Shown here: positions 50,156 through 62,957 of the stretch, one piece after another
Position numbering within the stretch: position 1 is the first letter of the stretch
Layout of the letters: each line of letters begins with the position of its first letter
NCBI RefSeq assembly: GCF_029227915.1
Contig: NC_079880.1
Location: 5,954,001-6,018,000, forward strand
DNA: 64,000 bases
Source: Hydractinia symbiolongicarpus
Taxonomy: Eukaryota > Cnidaria > Hydrozoa > Anthoathecata > Hydractiniidae
Direction: 5' to 3'
Notes under the pieces: model-generated
What the model saw: only the letters and a program-made list of their open reading frames with translations
Database searches by the model: none
What the model was told of the DNA's origin: nothing
Made by a program: the position numbers and the translations under genes

Positions 50156-52962
50156 AAAACATTTTTGAAAACTACAAGTCTCATGCGTTTTAGTGGTGAA
50201 AAAATAATTTAAAAATTCGTTCGGGAAATGAGTTTACACCCTGGGTACTTTCTTTGTATACTTTTGACTATACGGGCCGACTCGGGATTTACGGGAAATC
50301 GCAGGTTTTCGTTTGCCGGCGATTAAACTTCTTTTATTCAGCGTCTCATCAAAAATAAAAATATACTTTTGACTATACGGGCCGACTCGGGATTTACGGA
50401 AAATTGCAGGTTTTCGTTTGCCGGCGATTAAACTTCTTTTATTCAGCGTCTCATCAAAAATGAAAATACTTTTAAATACTACAAGTCTCATGCGTTTTAG
50501 TGGTGAAATAATAATTTAAAAAATCGTTCGGGAAATGAGTTTACACCCCGGGTACTTTCTTTGTATACTTTTGACTATACGGGCCGAGTCCGGGATTTAC
50601 GGGAAATCGCAGGTTTTCGTTTGCCGGCGATTAAACTTCTTTTATTCAGCGTCTCATCAAAAATGAAAACATTTTTGAAAACTACAAGTCTCATGCGTTT
50701 TAGTGGTGAAAAAATAATTTAAAAAATCGTTCGGGAAATGAGTTTACTCCCTGGGTACTTTCTTTGTATACTTTTGACTATACGGGCCAAGCCCGGGATT
50801 TACGGGAAATCGCGGGTTTTCGTTTGCCGGCGATTAAACCACTTTTATTAAGCGTCTCATCAAAAATGAAAACATTTCTGAAAACTACAAGTCTCATGCA
50901 TTTTAGTGGTGAAAAAGTAATTTAAAAATTCGTTCAGGAAATGAGTTTACTCACAGGGTACTTTCTTTGTATACATTCGACCATACGGGCCAAGCCCGGG
51001 ATTTACGGGAAATCGCGGGTTTTCGTTTGCCGGTGATTAAGCAACTTTCATTAAGCGTCTCATCAAAAATGAAAACATATCTAAAAACTAGAAGTCTCAT
51101 GCGTTTTAGTGGTGAAAATTAATTTAAAAAATCGTTCGGGAAATGAGTTTACTCCCTGGGTACTTTCTTTGTATACTTTTGACTATTCGGGCCGAGTCCG
51201 GGATTTACGGGAAGTCGCGGGTTTTCATTTGCCGGCAATTAAACTTCTTTTATTCAGCGTCTCATCAAAAATGAAAACATTTTTAAAAACTACAAGTCTC
51301 ATGGGCTTTAGTGGTGAAAAAATAATTTAAAAAATCGTTCGGGAAATGAGTTTACTTCCTGGGTACTTTCTTTGTATACTTTTGACTATACGGGCTGAGT
51401 CCGGGATTTACGGGAAGTCGCGGGTTTTCGTTTGCCGGCGATTAAACTTCTTTTATTCAGCGTCTCATCAAAAATGAAAATATCTTTAAATACTACAAGT
51501 CTCATGGGCTTTAGTGGTGAAATAATAATTTAAAAAATCGTTCGGGAAATGAGTTTACACCCTGGGTACTTTCTTTGTATACTTTTGACTATACGGGCCG
51601 ACTCGGGATTTACGGGAAACCGCAGGTTTTCGTTTGCCGGCGATTAAACTTCTTTTATTCAGCGTCTCATCAAAAATGAAAACATTTTTGAAAACTACAA
51701 GTCTCATGCGTTTTAGTGTTGAAAAAATAAATTAAAAAATCGTTCTGGAAATGAGTTTACTCACAGGGTACTTTCTTTGTATACATTCAAATATACGGGC
51801 CAAGCCCGGGATTTACGGGAAATCGCGGGTTTTCGTTTGCCGGCGATTAAACCTCTTTCATTAAGCGTCTCATCAAAAATGAAAACATTTTTGAAAACTA
51901 CAAGTCTCATGCGTTTTAGTGGTGAAAAAAAAATTTAAAAAATCGTTCGGGAAATGAGTTTACTCCCTGGGTACCTTCTTTGTATACATTCGACTATACG
52001 GGCCAAGCCCGGGATTTACGGGAATTCGCGGGATTTCGTTTGCCGGCGATTAAACCTCTTTTATTAAGCGTCTCATCAAAAATGAAAACATTTTTGAAAA
52101 CTGCAAGTCTCATGCGTTTTAGTGGTGAAAAGATAATTGAAAAAATCGTTTCGGAAATGAGTTTACTCACAGGGTACTTTCTTTGTATACATTCGACTAT
52201 ACGGGCCAAGCCCGGGATTTACGGGAAATCGCGGGTTTTCGTTTGCCGGCGATTAAACCTCTTTCATTAAGCGTCTCATCAAAAATTAAAACATTTTTGA
52301 AAACGACAAGTCTCATGCGTTTTAGTGGTGAAAATTAATTTTAAATATCGTTTGGGAAATGAGTTTACTGCCTGGGTACTTTCTTTGTATACTTTTGACT
52401 ATACGGGCCGAGTCCGGGATTTACGGGAAGACGCGGGTTTTCATTTGCCGGTAATTAAACTTCTTTTATTCAGCGTCTCATCAAAAATGAAAACATTTTT
52501 AAAAACTACAAGTCTCATGCGTTTTAGTGGTGAAAAAATAATTTAAAAAATCGTTCGGGAAATGAGTTTACTCCCTGGGTACTTTCTTTGTATACTTTTA
52601 ACTATACGGGCTGAGTCCGGGATTTACGGGAAGTCGCGGGTTTTCGTTTGCCGGCGATTAAACTTCTTTTATTCAGCGTCTCATCAAAAATGAAAATATC
52701 TTTAAATACTACAAGTCTCATGGGCTTTAGTGGTGAAATAATAATTTAAAAAATCGTTCGGGAAATGAGTTTACTCACAGGGTACTTTCTTTGTATACAT
52801 TCAAATATACGGGCCAAGCCCGGGATTTACGGGAAATCGCGGGTTTTCGTTTGCCGGCTATTAAACCTCTTTCATTAAGCGTCTCATCAAAAATGAAAAC
52901 ATTTTTGAAAACTACAAGTCTCATGCGTTTTAGTGGTGAAAAAAAAATTTAAAAAATCGTTC
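50156..52962 (+). repeat. Roughly 2.8-kb block, right copy with two extra units
   Basis: Partner of 46,200-48,614. It retains the 307-bp element, the cattcgaccatacgg unit, the actattcggg unit, the gccgactcggg unit, cattcaaatatacgg units, and the gaaaagataattg linker unit. Private changes include gggaattcgcggg near 52,023 and tttactgcctggg near 52,363. Confidence 0.82.
50211..50517 (+). repeat. 307-bp 1.5-unit element, second copy
   Basis: Same deletion join as at 46,255-46,561, with private changes gaaaattgcagg preceded by tttacgg (one base differs) and otherwise matching neighbours. It marks the second copy of a larger repeated block. Confidence 0.88.
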
Positions 52963-53560
52963 GGGAAATGAGTTTACTCCCTGGGTACCTTCTTTGTATA
53001 CATTCGACTATACGGGCCAAGCCCGGGATTTACGGGAAATCGCGGGATTTCGTTTGCCGACGATTAAACCTCTTTTATTAAGCGTCTCATCAAAAATGAA
53101 AACATTTTTAAAAACCACAAGTCTCATGCGTTTTAGTGGTGAAAAAATAATTTAAAAAATCGTTTGGGAAATGAGTTTACTCCCTGGGTACTTTCTTTGT
53201 ATACTTTTGACTATACGGGCCGAGTACGAGATTTACGGGAAGTCGCGGGTTTTCGTTTGCCGGCGATTAAACTTCTTTTATTCAGCGTCTCATCAAAGTG
53301 AAAATATTTTTAAATACTACAAGTCTCATGGGCTTTAGTGGTGAAATAATAATTTAAAAAATCGTTTTGGAAATGAGTTTACTCACAGGGTACTTTCTTT
53401 GTATACATTCGACTATACGGGCCAAGCCTGGGATTTATGGGAAATCGCGGGTTTTCGTTTGCCGGCGATTAAACCACTTTTATTAAGCGTCTCATCAAAA
53501 ATGAAAACATTTCTGAAAACTACAAGTCTCATGCGTTTTAGTGGTGAAATAATAATTTAA
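52750..53560 (+). repeat. Four-unit tandem duplication, copy 1
   Basis: Four units (cattcaaatatacgg; gtaccttctttg; gagtacgag with gaagtcg; gccaagcctgggatttatgg) repeat about 812 bp downstream. Copy 1 has a 3-bp deletion at catcaaagtg near 53,292-53,301. Confidence 0.78.
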
Positions 53561-54370
53561 AAAATCGTTCGGGAAATGGAGTTTACTCACACGGTACTTT
53601 CTTTGTATACATTCAAATATACGGGCCAAGCCCGGGATTTACGGGAAATCGCGGGTTTTCGTTTGCCGGCGATTAAACCTCTTTCATTAAGCGTCTCATC
53701 AAAAATGAAAACATATTTGAAAACTACAAGTCTCATGCGTTTTAGTGGTGAAAAAAAAATTTAAAAAATCGTTCGGGAAATGAGTTTACTCCCTGGGTAC
53801 CTTCTTTGTATACATTCGACTATACGGGCCAAGCCCGGGATTTACGGGAAATCGCGGGATTTCGTTTGCCGGCGATTAAACCTCTTTTATTAAGCGTCTC
53901 ATCAAAAATGAAAACATTTTTAAAAACCACAAGTCTCATGCGTTTTAGTGGTGAAAAAATAATTTAAAAAATCGTTCGGGAAATGAGTTTACTCCCTGGG
54001 TACTTTCTTTGTATACTTTTGACTATACGGGCCGAGTACGGGATTTACGGGAAGTCGCGGGTTTTCGTTTGCCGGCGATTAAACTTCTTTTATTCAGCGT
54101 CTCATCAAAAATGAAAATATTTTTAAATACTACAAGTCTCATGGGCTTTAGTGGTGAAATAATAATTTAAAAAATCGTTTTGGAAATGAGTTTACTCACA
54201 GGGTACTTTCTTTGTATACATTCGACTATACGGGCCAATCCTGGGATTTATGGGAAATCGCGGGTTTTCGTTTGCCGGCGATTAAACCACTTTTATTAAG
54301 CGTCTCATCAAAAATGAAAACATTTTTGAAAACTACAAGTCTCATGCGTTTTAGTGGTGAAAAAATAATT
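53561..54370 (+). repeat. Four-unit tandem duplication, copy 2
   Basis: Partner of 52,750-53,560. It has an extra G near 53,579 (gggaaatggagttta) and tactcacacggtac. Related units reappear near 62,940-63,300 at a 44-unit distance. Confidence 0.78.
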
Positions 54371-54839
54371 TAAAAATTCGTTCGGGAAATGAGTTTACTC
54401 ACAGGGTACTTTCTTTGCATACATTCGACTATACGGGCCAAGCCCGGGATTTACGGGAAATCGCGGGTTTTTGTTTGCCGGCGATTAAACAACTTTCATT
54501 AAGCGTCTCATCAAAAATGAAAACATTTCTGAAAACTACAAGTCTCATGCGTTTTAGTGGTGAAAATTAATTTAAAAAATCGTTCGGGAAATGAGTTTAC
54601 TCCATGGATACTTTCTTTGTATACTTTTGACTATACGGGCCGAGTCCGGGATTTACGGGAAGTCGCGGGTTTTCGTTTGCCGGCAATTAAACTTCTTTTA
54701 TTCAGCGTCTCATCAAAAATGAAAACATTTTTAAAAACTACAAGTGTCATGCGTTTTAGTGGTGAAAAAATAATTTAAAAAATCGTTCGGGAAATGAGTT
54801 TACTCCCTGTGTACTTTCTTTGTATACTTTTGACTATAC

Positions 54840-57678
54840 GGGCGAAGCCCGGGATTTACGGGAAATCGCGGGATTTCGTTTGCCGGCGATTAAACCTCTT
54901 TTATTAAGCGTCTCATCAAAAATGAAAACATTTTTGAAAACTGCAAGTCTCATGCGTTTTAGTGGTGAAAATTAATTTAAAATATCGTTTGGGAAATGAA
55001 TTTACTCCCTGGGTACTTTCTTGGTATACTTTTGACTATACGGGCCGAGTCCGGGATTTACGGGAAGACGCGGCTTTTCGTTTGCCGGCAATTAAACTTC
55101 TTTTATTCAGCGTCTCATCAAAAATGAATACATTTTTAAAAACTACAAGTCTCATGGGCTTTAGTGGTGAAATAATAATTTAAAAAATTGTTCGGGAAAT
55201 GAGTTTACACCCCGGGTACTTTCTTTGTATACTTTTGACTATACGGGCCGAGTCCGGGATTTACGGGAAATCGCAGGTTTTCGTTTGCCGGCGATTAAAC
55301 TTCTTTTATTCAGCGTCTCATCAAAAATGAAAACATTTTTGAAAACTACAAGTCTCATGCGTTTTAGTGGTTAAAAAATATTTTAAAAAATCGTTCGGGA
55401 AATGAGTTTACTCCCTGGGTACTTTCTTTGTATACTTTTGACTATACGGGCTGAGTCCAGGATTTACGGGAAGTCGCGGGTTTTCGTTTGCCGGCGATTA
55501 AACTTCTTTTATTCAGCGTCTCATCAAAAATGAAAATATCTTTATATACTACAAGTCTCATGGGCTTTAGTGGTGAAATAATAATTTAAAAAATCGTTCG
55601 GAAAATGAGTTTACACCCTGGGTACTTTCTTTGTATACTTTTGACTATACGGGCCGACTCGGGATTTACGGGAAATCGCAGGTTTTCGTTTGCCGGCGAT
55701 TAAACTTCTTTTATTCAGCGTCTCATCAAAAATGAAAACATTTTTGAAAACTACAAGTCTCATGCGTTTTAGTGTTGAAAAAATAAATTAAAAAATCGTT
55801 CTGGAAATGAGTTTACTCACAGGGTACTTTCTTTGTATACATTCGACTATACGGGCCAAGCCCGGGATTTACGGGAAATCGCGGGTTTTCGTTTGCCGGA
55901 GATTAAACCTCTTTCATTAAGCGGCTCATTAAAAATGAAAAACATTTTTGAAAACTACAAGTCTCATGCGTTTTAGTGGTGAAAAAAAAATTTAAAAAAT
56001 CGTTCGGGAAATGAGTTTACTCCCTGGGTACCTTCTTTGTATACATTCGACTATACGGGCCAAGCCCGGGATTTACGGGAAATCGCGGGATTTCGTTTGC
56101 CGGCGATTAAACCTCTTTTATTAAGCGTCTCATCAAAAATGAAAACATTTTTGAAAACTGCAAGTCTCATGCATTTTAGTGGTGAAAAGATAATTGAAAA
56201 AATCGTTTCGGAAATGAGTTTACTCACAGGGTACTTTCTTTGTATACATTCGACTATACGGGCCAAGCCCGGGATTTACGGGAAATCGCGGGTTTTCGTT
56301 TGCCGGCGATTAAACCTCTTTCCTTAAGCGTCTCATCAAAAATGAAAACATTTTTGAAAACTACAAGTCTCATGCGTTTTAGTGGTGAAAATTAATTTAA
56401 AATATCGTTTGGGAAATGAGTTTACTCCCTGGGTACTTTCTTTGTATACTTTTGACTATACGGGCCGAGTCCGGGATTTACGGGAAGACGCGGGTTTTCG
56501 TTTGCCGGCAATTAAACTTTTTTTATTCAGCGTCTCATCAAAAATGAAAACATTTTTAAAAACTACAAGTCTCATGCGTTTTAGTGGTGAAAAATTAATT
56601 TAAAAAATCGTTCGGGAAATGAGTTTACTCCCTGGGTACTTTCTTTGTATACTTTTGACTATACGGGCTGAGTCCGGGATTTACGGGAAGTCGTGGGTTT
56701 TCGTTTGCCGGCGATTAAACTTCTTTTATTCAGCGTCTCATCAAAAATGAAAATATCTTTAAATACTACAAGTCTCATGGGCTTTAGTGGTGAAATAATA
56801 TTTTAAAAAATCGTTCGGGAAATGAGTTTTCTCACAGGGTACTTTCTTTGTATACATTCAAATATACGGGCCAAGCCCGGGATTTACGGGAAATCGCGGG
56901 TTTTCGTTTGCCGGCGATTAAACCTCTTTCATTATGCGTCTCATCAAAAATGAAAACATTTTTGAAAACTACAAGTCTCATGCCTTTTAGTGGTGAAAAA
57001 AAATTTTAAAAAATCGTTCGGGAAATGAGTTTACTCCCTGGGTACCTTCTTTGTATACATTCGACTATACGGGCCAAGCCCGGGATTTACGGGAAATCGC
57101 GGGATTTCGTTTGCCGGCGATTAAACCTCTTTTATTAAGCGTCTCATCAAAAATGAAAACATTTTTGAAAACTACAAGTCTCATGCGTTTTAGTGGTGAA
57201 AATTAATTTAAAATATCGTTTGGGAAATGAGTTTACTCCCTGGGTACTTTCTTTGTATACTTTTGACTATACGGGCCGAGTCCGGGATTTACGGGAAGAC
57301 GCGGGTTTTCGTTTGCCGGCAATTAAACTACTTTTATTCAGCGTCTCATCAAAAATGAAAACATTTTTAAAAACCACAAGTCTCATGCGTTTTAGTGGTG
57401 AAAAAATAATTTAAAAAATCGTTCGGGAAATGAGTTTACTCCCTGGGTACTTTCTTTGTATACTTTTGACTATACGGGCCGAGTACGGGATTAACGGGAA
57501 ATCGCGGGATTTCGTTTGCCGGCGATTAAACCTCTTTTATTAAGAGTCTCATCAAAAATGAAAACATTTTTGAAAACTGCAAGTCTCATGCGTTTTAGTG
57601 GTGAAAAGATAATTGAAAAAATCGTTTCGGAAATGCGTTTACTCACAGGGTACTTTCTTTGTATACATTCGACTATAC
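54840..57678 (+). repeat. 2,839-bp (14-unit) tandem duplication, copy 1
   Basis: All unit variants from about 54,845 to 57,735 recur at +2,839 bp. Examples: gaatttactccc with cttggtatac, gaatacattttta, ggttaaaaaatatttt, tctttatatac, gcggctcattaaaaatg with an extra A, catgcattttag, gtttccttaagcg, tcgtgggttttcg, attatgcgtc and catgccttttag. I noticed only one clear base difference (gggatttcg at 54,868 versus gggttttcg), so this is a recent event. Confidence 0.9.
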
Positions 57679-60574
57679 GGGCCAAGCCCGGGATTTACGG
57701 GAAATCGCGGGTTTTCGTTTGCCGGCGATTAAACCTCTTTTATTAAGCGTCTCATCAAAAATGAAAACATTTTTGAAAACTGCAAGTCTCATGCGTTTTA
57801 GTGGTGAAAATTAATTTAAAATATCGTTTGGGAAATGAATTTACTCCCTGGGTACTTTCTTGGTATACTTTTGACTATACGGGCCGAGTCCGGGATTTAC
57901 GGGAAGACGCGGCTTTTCGTTTGCCGGCAATTAAACTTCTTTTATTCAGCGTCTCATCAAAAATGAATACATTTTTAAAAACTACAAGTCTCATGGGCTT
58001 TAGTGGTGAAATAATAATTTAAAAAATTGTTCGGGAAATGAGTTTACACCCCGGGTACTTTCTTTGTATACTTTTGACTATACGGGCCGAGTCCGGGATT
58101 TACGGGAAATCGCAGGTTTTCGTTTGCCGGCGATTAAACTTCTTTTATTCAGCGTCTCATCAAAAATGAAAACATTTTTGAAAACTACAAGTCTCATGCG
58201 TTTTAGTGGTTAAAAAATATTTTAAAAAATCGTTCGGGAAATGAGTTTACTCCCTGGGTACTTTCTTTGTATACTTTTGACTATACGGGCTGAGTCCAGG
58301 ATTTACGGGAAGTCGCGGGTTTTCGTTTGCCGGCGATTAAACTTCTTTTATTCAGCGTCTCATCAAAAATGAAAATATCTTTATATACTACAAGTCTCAT
58401 GGGCTTTAGTGGTGAAATAATAATTTAAAAAATCGTTCGGAAAATGAGTTTACACCCTGGGTACTTTCTTTGTATACTTTTGACTATACGGGCCGACTCG
58501 GGATTTACGGGAAATCGCAGGTTTTCGTTTGCCGGCGATTAAACTTCTTTTATTCAGCGTCTCATCAAAAATGAAAACATTTTTGAAAACTACAAGTCTC
58601 ATGCGTTTTAGTGTTGAAAAAATAAATTAAAAAATCGTTCTGGAAATGAGTTTACTCACAGGGTACTTTCTTTGTATACATTCGACTATACGGGCCAAGC
58701 CCGGGATTTACGGGAAATCGCGGGTTTTCGTTTGCCGGAGATTAAACCTCTTTCATTAAGCGGCTCATTAAAAATGAAAAACATTTTTGAAAACTACAAG
58801 TCTCATGCGTTTTAGTGGTGAAAAAAAAATTTAAAAAATCGTTCGGGAAATGAGTTTACTCCCTGGGTACCTTCTTTGTATACATTCGACTATACGGGCC
58901 AAGCCCGGGATTTACGGGAAATCGCGGGATTTCGTTTGCCGGCGATTAAACCTCTTTTATTAAGCGTCTCATCAAAAATGAAAACATTTTTGAAAACTGC
59001 AAGTCTCATGCATTTTAGTGGTGAAAAGATAATTGAAAAAATCGTTTCGGAAATGAGTTTACTCACAGGGTACTTTCTTTGTATACATTCGACTATACGG
59101 GCCAAGCCCGGGATTTACGGGAAATCGCGGGTTTTCGTTTGCCGGCGATTAAACCTCTTTCCTTAAGCGTCTCATCAAAAATGAAAACATTTTTGAAAAC
59201 TACAAGTCTCATGCGTTTTAGTGGTGAAAATTAATTTAAAATATCGTTTGGGAAATGAGTTTACTCCCTGGGTACTTTCTTTGTATACTTTTGACTATAC
59301 GGGCCGAGTCCGGGATTTACGGGAAGACGCGGGTTTTCGTTTGCCGGCAATTAAACTTTTTTTATTCAGCGTCTCATCAAAAATGAAAACATTTTTAAAA
59401 ACTACAAGTCTCATGCGTTTTAGTGGTGAAAAATTAATTTAAAAAATCGTTCGGGAAATGAGTTTACTCCCTGGGTACTTTCTTTGTATACTTTTGACTA
59501 TACGGGCTGAGTCCGGGATTTACGGGAAGTCGTGGGTTTTCGTTTGCCGGCGATTAAACTTCTTTTATTCAGCGTCTCATCAAAAATGAAAATATCTTTA
59601 AATACTACAAGTCTCATGGGCTTTAGTGGTGAAATAATATTTTAAAAAATCGTTCGGGAAATGAGTTTTCTCACAGGGTACTTTCTTTGTATACATTCAA
59701 ATATACGGGCCAAGCCCGGGATTTACGGGAAATCGCGGGTTTTCGTTTGCCGGCGATTAAACCTCTTTCATTATGCGTCTCATCAAAAATGAAAACATTT
59801 TTGAAAACTACAAGTCTCATGCCTTTTAGTGGTGAAAAAAAATTTTAAAAAATCGTTCGGGAAATGAGTTTACTCCCTGGGTACCTTCTTTGTATACATT
59901 CGACTATACGGGCCAAGCCCGGGATTTACGGGAAATCGCGGGATTTCGTTTGCCGGCGATTAAACCTCTTTTATTAAGCGTCTCATCAAAAATGAAAACA
60001 TTTTTGAAAACTACAAGTCTCATGCGTTTTAGTGGTGAAAATTAATTTAAAATATCGTTTGGGAAATGAGTTTACTCCCTGGGTACTTTCTTTGTATACT
60101 TTTGACTATACGGGCCGAGTCCGGGATTTACGGGAAGACGCGGGTTTTCGTTTGCCGGCAATTAAACTACTTTTATTCAGCGTCTCATCAAAAATGAAAA
60201 CATTTTTAAAAACCACAAGTCTCATGCGTTTTAGTGGTGAAAAAATAATTTAAAAAATCGTTCGGGAAATGAGTTTACTCCCTGGGTACTTTCTTTGTAT
60301 ACTTTTGACTATACGGGCCGAGTACGGGATTAACGGGAAATCGCGGGATTTCGTTTGCCGGCGATTAAACCTCTTTTATTAAGAGTCTCATCAAAAATGA
60401 AAACATTTTTGAAAACTGCAAGTCTCATGCGTTTTAGTGGTGAAAAGATAATTGAAAAAATCGTTTCGGAAATGCGTTTACTCACAGGGTACTTTCTTTG
60501 TATACATTCGACTATACGGGCCAAGCCCGGGATTTACGGGAAATCGCGGGTTTTCGTTTGCCGGCGATTAAACA
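57679..60574 (+). repeat. 2,839-bp (14-unit) tandem duplication, copy 2
   Basis: Direct repeat of 54,840-57,735. The match ends near 60,574, where ttaaacaactttcattaag replaces ttaaacctcttttattaag. Confidence 0.9.
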
Positions 60575-61334
60575 ACTTTCATTAAGCGTCTCATCAAAAA
60601 TGAAAACATTTATGAAAACTACAAGTCTCATGCGTTTTAGTGGTGAAAAAAAAATTTAAAAAATCGTTCGGGAAATGAGTTTACTCCCTGGGTACCTTCT
60701 TTGTATACATTCGACTATACGGGCCAAGCCCGGGATTTACGGGAAATCGCGGGATTTCGTTTGCCGGCGATTAAACCTCTTTTATTAAGAGTCTCATCAA
60801 AAATGAAAACATTTTTGAAAACTGCAAGTCTCATGCGTTTTAGTGGTGAAAAGATAATTGAAAAAATCGTTTCGGAAATGCGTTTACTCACAGGGTACTT
60901 TCTTTGTATACATTCGACTATACGGGCCAAGCCCGGGATTTACGGGAAATCGCGGGTTTTCGTTTGCCGGCGATTAAACCTCTTTCATTAAGCGTCTCAT
61001 CAAAAATAAAAACATTTTTGAAAACTACAAGTCTCATGCGTTTTAGTGGTGAAAATTAATTTAAAATATCGTTTGGGAAATGAGTTTACTCCCTGGGTAC
61101 TTTCTTTGTATACTTTTGACTATACGGTCCGAGTCCGGGATTTACGGGAAGACGCGGGTTTTCGTTTGCCGGCTATTAAACTTCTTTTATTCAGCGTCTC
61201 ATCAAAAATGAAAACATTTTTAAAAACCACAAGTCTCGTGCGTTTTAGTGGTGAAAAAATAATTTAAAAAATCGTTCGGGAAATGAGTTTACTCCCTGGG
61301 TACTTTCTTTGTATACTTTTGACTATACGGGCCG
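60065..61334 (+). repeat. 1,623-bp-spaced (eight-unit) duplication, left copy
   Basis: Units with gattaacggg, attaagagtctc, gaaaagataattg, ggaaatgcgtttactcac, gtaccttctttg and tacggtccgag with ggctattaaac recur at +1,623 bp (61,688-62,957). Confidence 0.85.
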
Positions 61335-61874
61335 AGTCCGGGATTTACGGGAAGACGCGGGTTTTCGTTTGCCGGCAATTAAACTACTTTTATTCAGCGT
61401 CTCATCAAAAATGAAAACATTTTTAAAAACCACAAGTCTCATGCGTTTTAGTGGTGAAAAAATAATTTAAAATATCGTTTGGGAAATGAGTTTACTCCCT
61501 GGGTACTTTCTTTGTATACTTTTGACTATACGGTCCGAGTCCGGGATTTACGGGAAGACGCGGGTTTTCGTTTGCCGGCTATTAAACTTCTTTTATTCAG
61601 CGTCTCATCAAAAATGAAAACATTTTTAAAAACCACAAGTCTCGTGCGTTTTAGTGGTGAAAAAATAATTTAAAAAATCGTTCGGGAAATGAGTTTACTC
61701 CCTGGGTACTTTCTTTGTATACTTTTGACTATACGGGCCGAGTCCGGGATTTACGGGAAGACGCGGGTTTTCGTTTGCCGGCAATTAAACTACTTTTATT
61801 CAGCGTCTCATGAAAAATGAAAACATTTTTAAAAACCACAAGTCTCATGCGTTTTAGTGGTGAAAAAATAATTT
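61065..61874 (+). repeat. 405-bp dimer, two tandem copies
   Basis: A two-unit set (tacggtccgag with ggctattaaac and ctcgtgcg; then gccgagtccggg with gaagacg and ggcaattaaac) is present at about 61,065-61,469 and again at 61,470-61,874. Confidence 0.8.
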
Positions 61875-62957
61875 AAAAAATCGTTCGGGAAATGAGTTTA
61901 CTCCCTGGGTACTTTCTTTGTATACTTTTGACTATACGGGCCGAGTACGGGATTAACGGGAAATCGCGGGATTTCGTTTGCCGGCGATTAAACCTCTTTT
62001 ATTAAGAGTCTCATCAAAAATGAAAACATTTTTGAAAACTGCAAGTCTCATGCGTTTTAGTGGTGAAAAGATAATTGAAAAAATCGTTTCGGAAATGCGT
62101 TTACTCACAGGGTACTTTCTTTGTATACATTCGACTATACGGGCCAAGCCCGGGATTTACGGGAAATCGCGGGTTTTCGTTTGCCGGCGATTAAACAACT
62201 TTCATTAAGCGTCTCATCAAAAATGAAAACATTTATGAAAACTACAAGTCTCATGCGTTTTAGTGGTGAAAAAAAAATTTAAAAAATCGTTCGGGAAATG
62301 AGTTTACTCCCTGGGTACCTTCTTTGTATACATTCGACTATACGGGCCAAGCCCGGGATTTACGGGAAATCGCGGGATTTCGTTTGCCGGCGATTAAACC
62401 TCTTTTATTAAGAGTCTCATCAAAAATGAAAACATTTTTGAAAACTGCAAGTCTCATGCGTTTTAGTGGTGAAAAGATAATTGAAAAAATCGTTTCGGAA
62501 ATGCGTTTACTCACAGGGTACTTTCTTTGTATACATTCGACTATACGGGCCAAGCCCGGGATTTACGGGAAATCGCGGGTTTTCGTTTGCCGGCGATTAA
62601 ACCTCTTTCATTAAGCGTCTCATCAAAAATAAAAACATTTTTGAAAACTACAAGTCTCATGCGTTTTAGTGGTGAAAATTAATTTAAAATATCGTTTGGG
62701 AAATGAGTTTACTCCCTGGGTACTTTCTTTGTATACTTTTGACTATACGGTCCGAGTCCGGGATTTACGGGAAGACGCGGGTTTTCGTTTGCCGGCTATT
62801 AAACTTCTTTTATTCAGCGTCTCATCAAAAATGAAAACATTTTTAAAAACCACAAGTCTCGTGCGTTTTAGTGGTGAAAAAATAATTTAAAAAATCGTTC
62901 GGGAAATGAGTTTACTCCCTGGGTACTTTCTTTGTATACTTTTGACTATACGGGCCG
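61688..62957 (+). repeat. 1,623-bp-spaced duplication, right copy
   Basis: Partner of 60,065-61,334, differing for example at catgaaaaatg near 61,810 where the left copy has catcaaaaatg. It diverges at about 62,957, where gagtacggg replaces gagtccggg. Confidence 0.85.
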
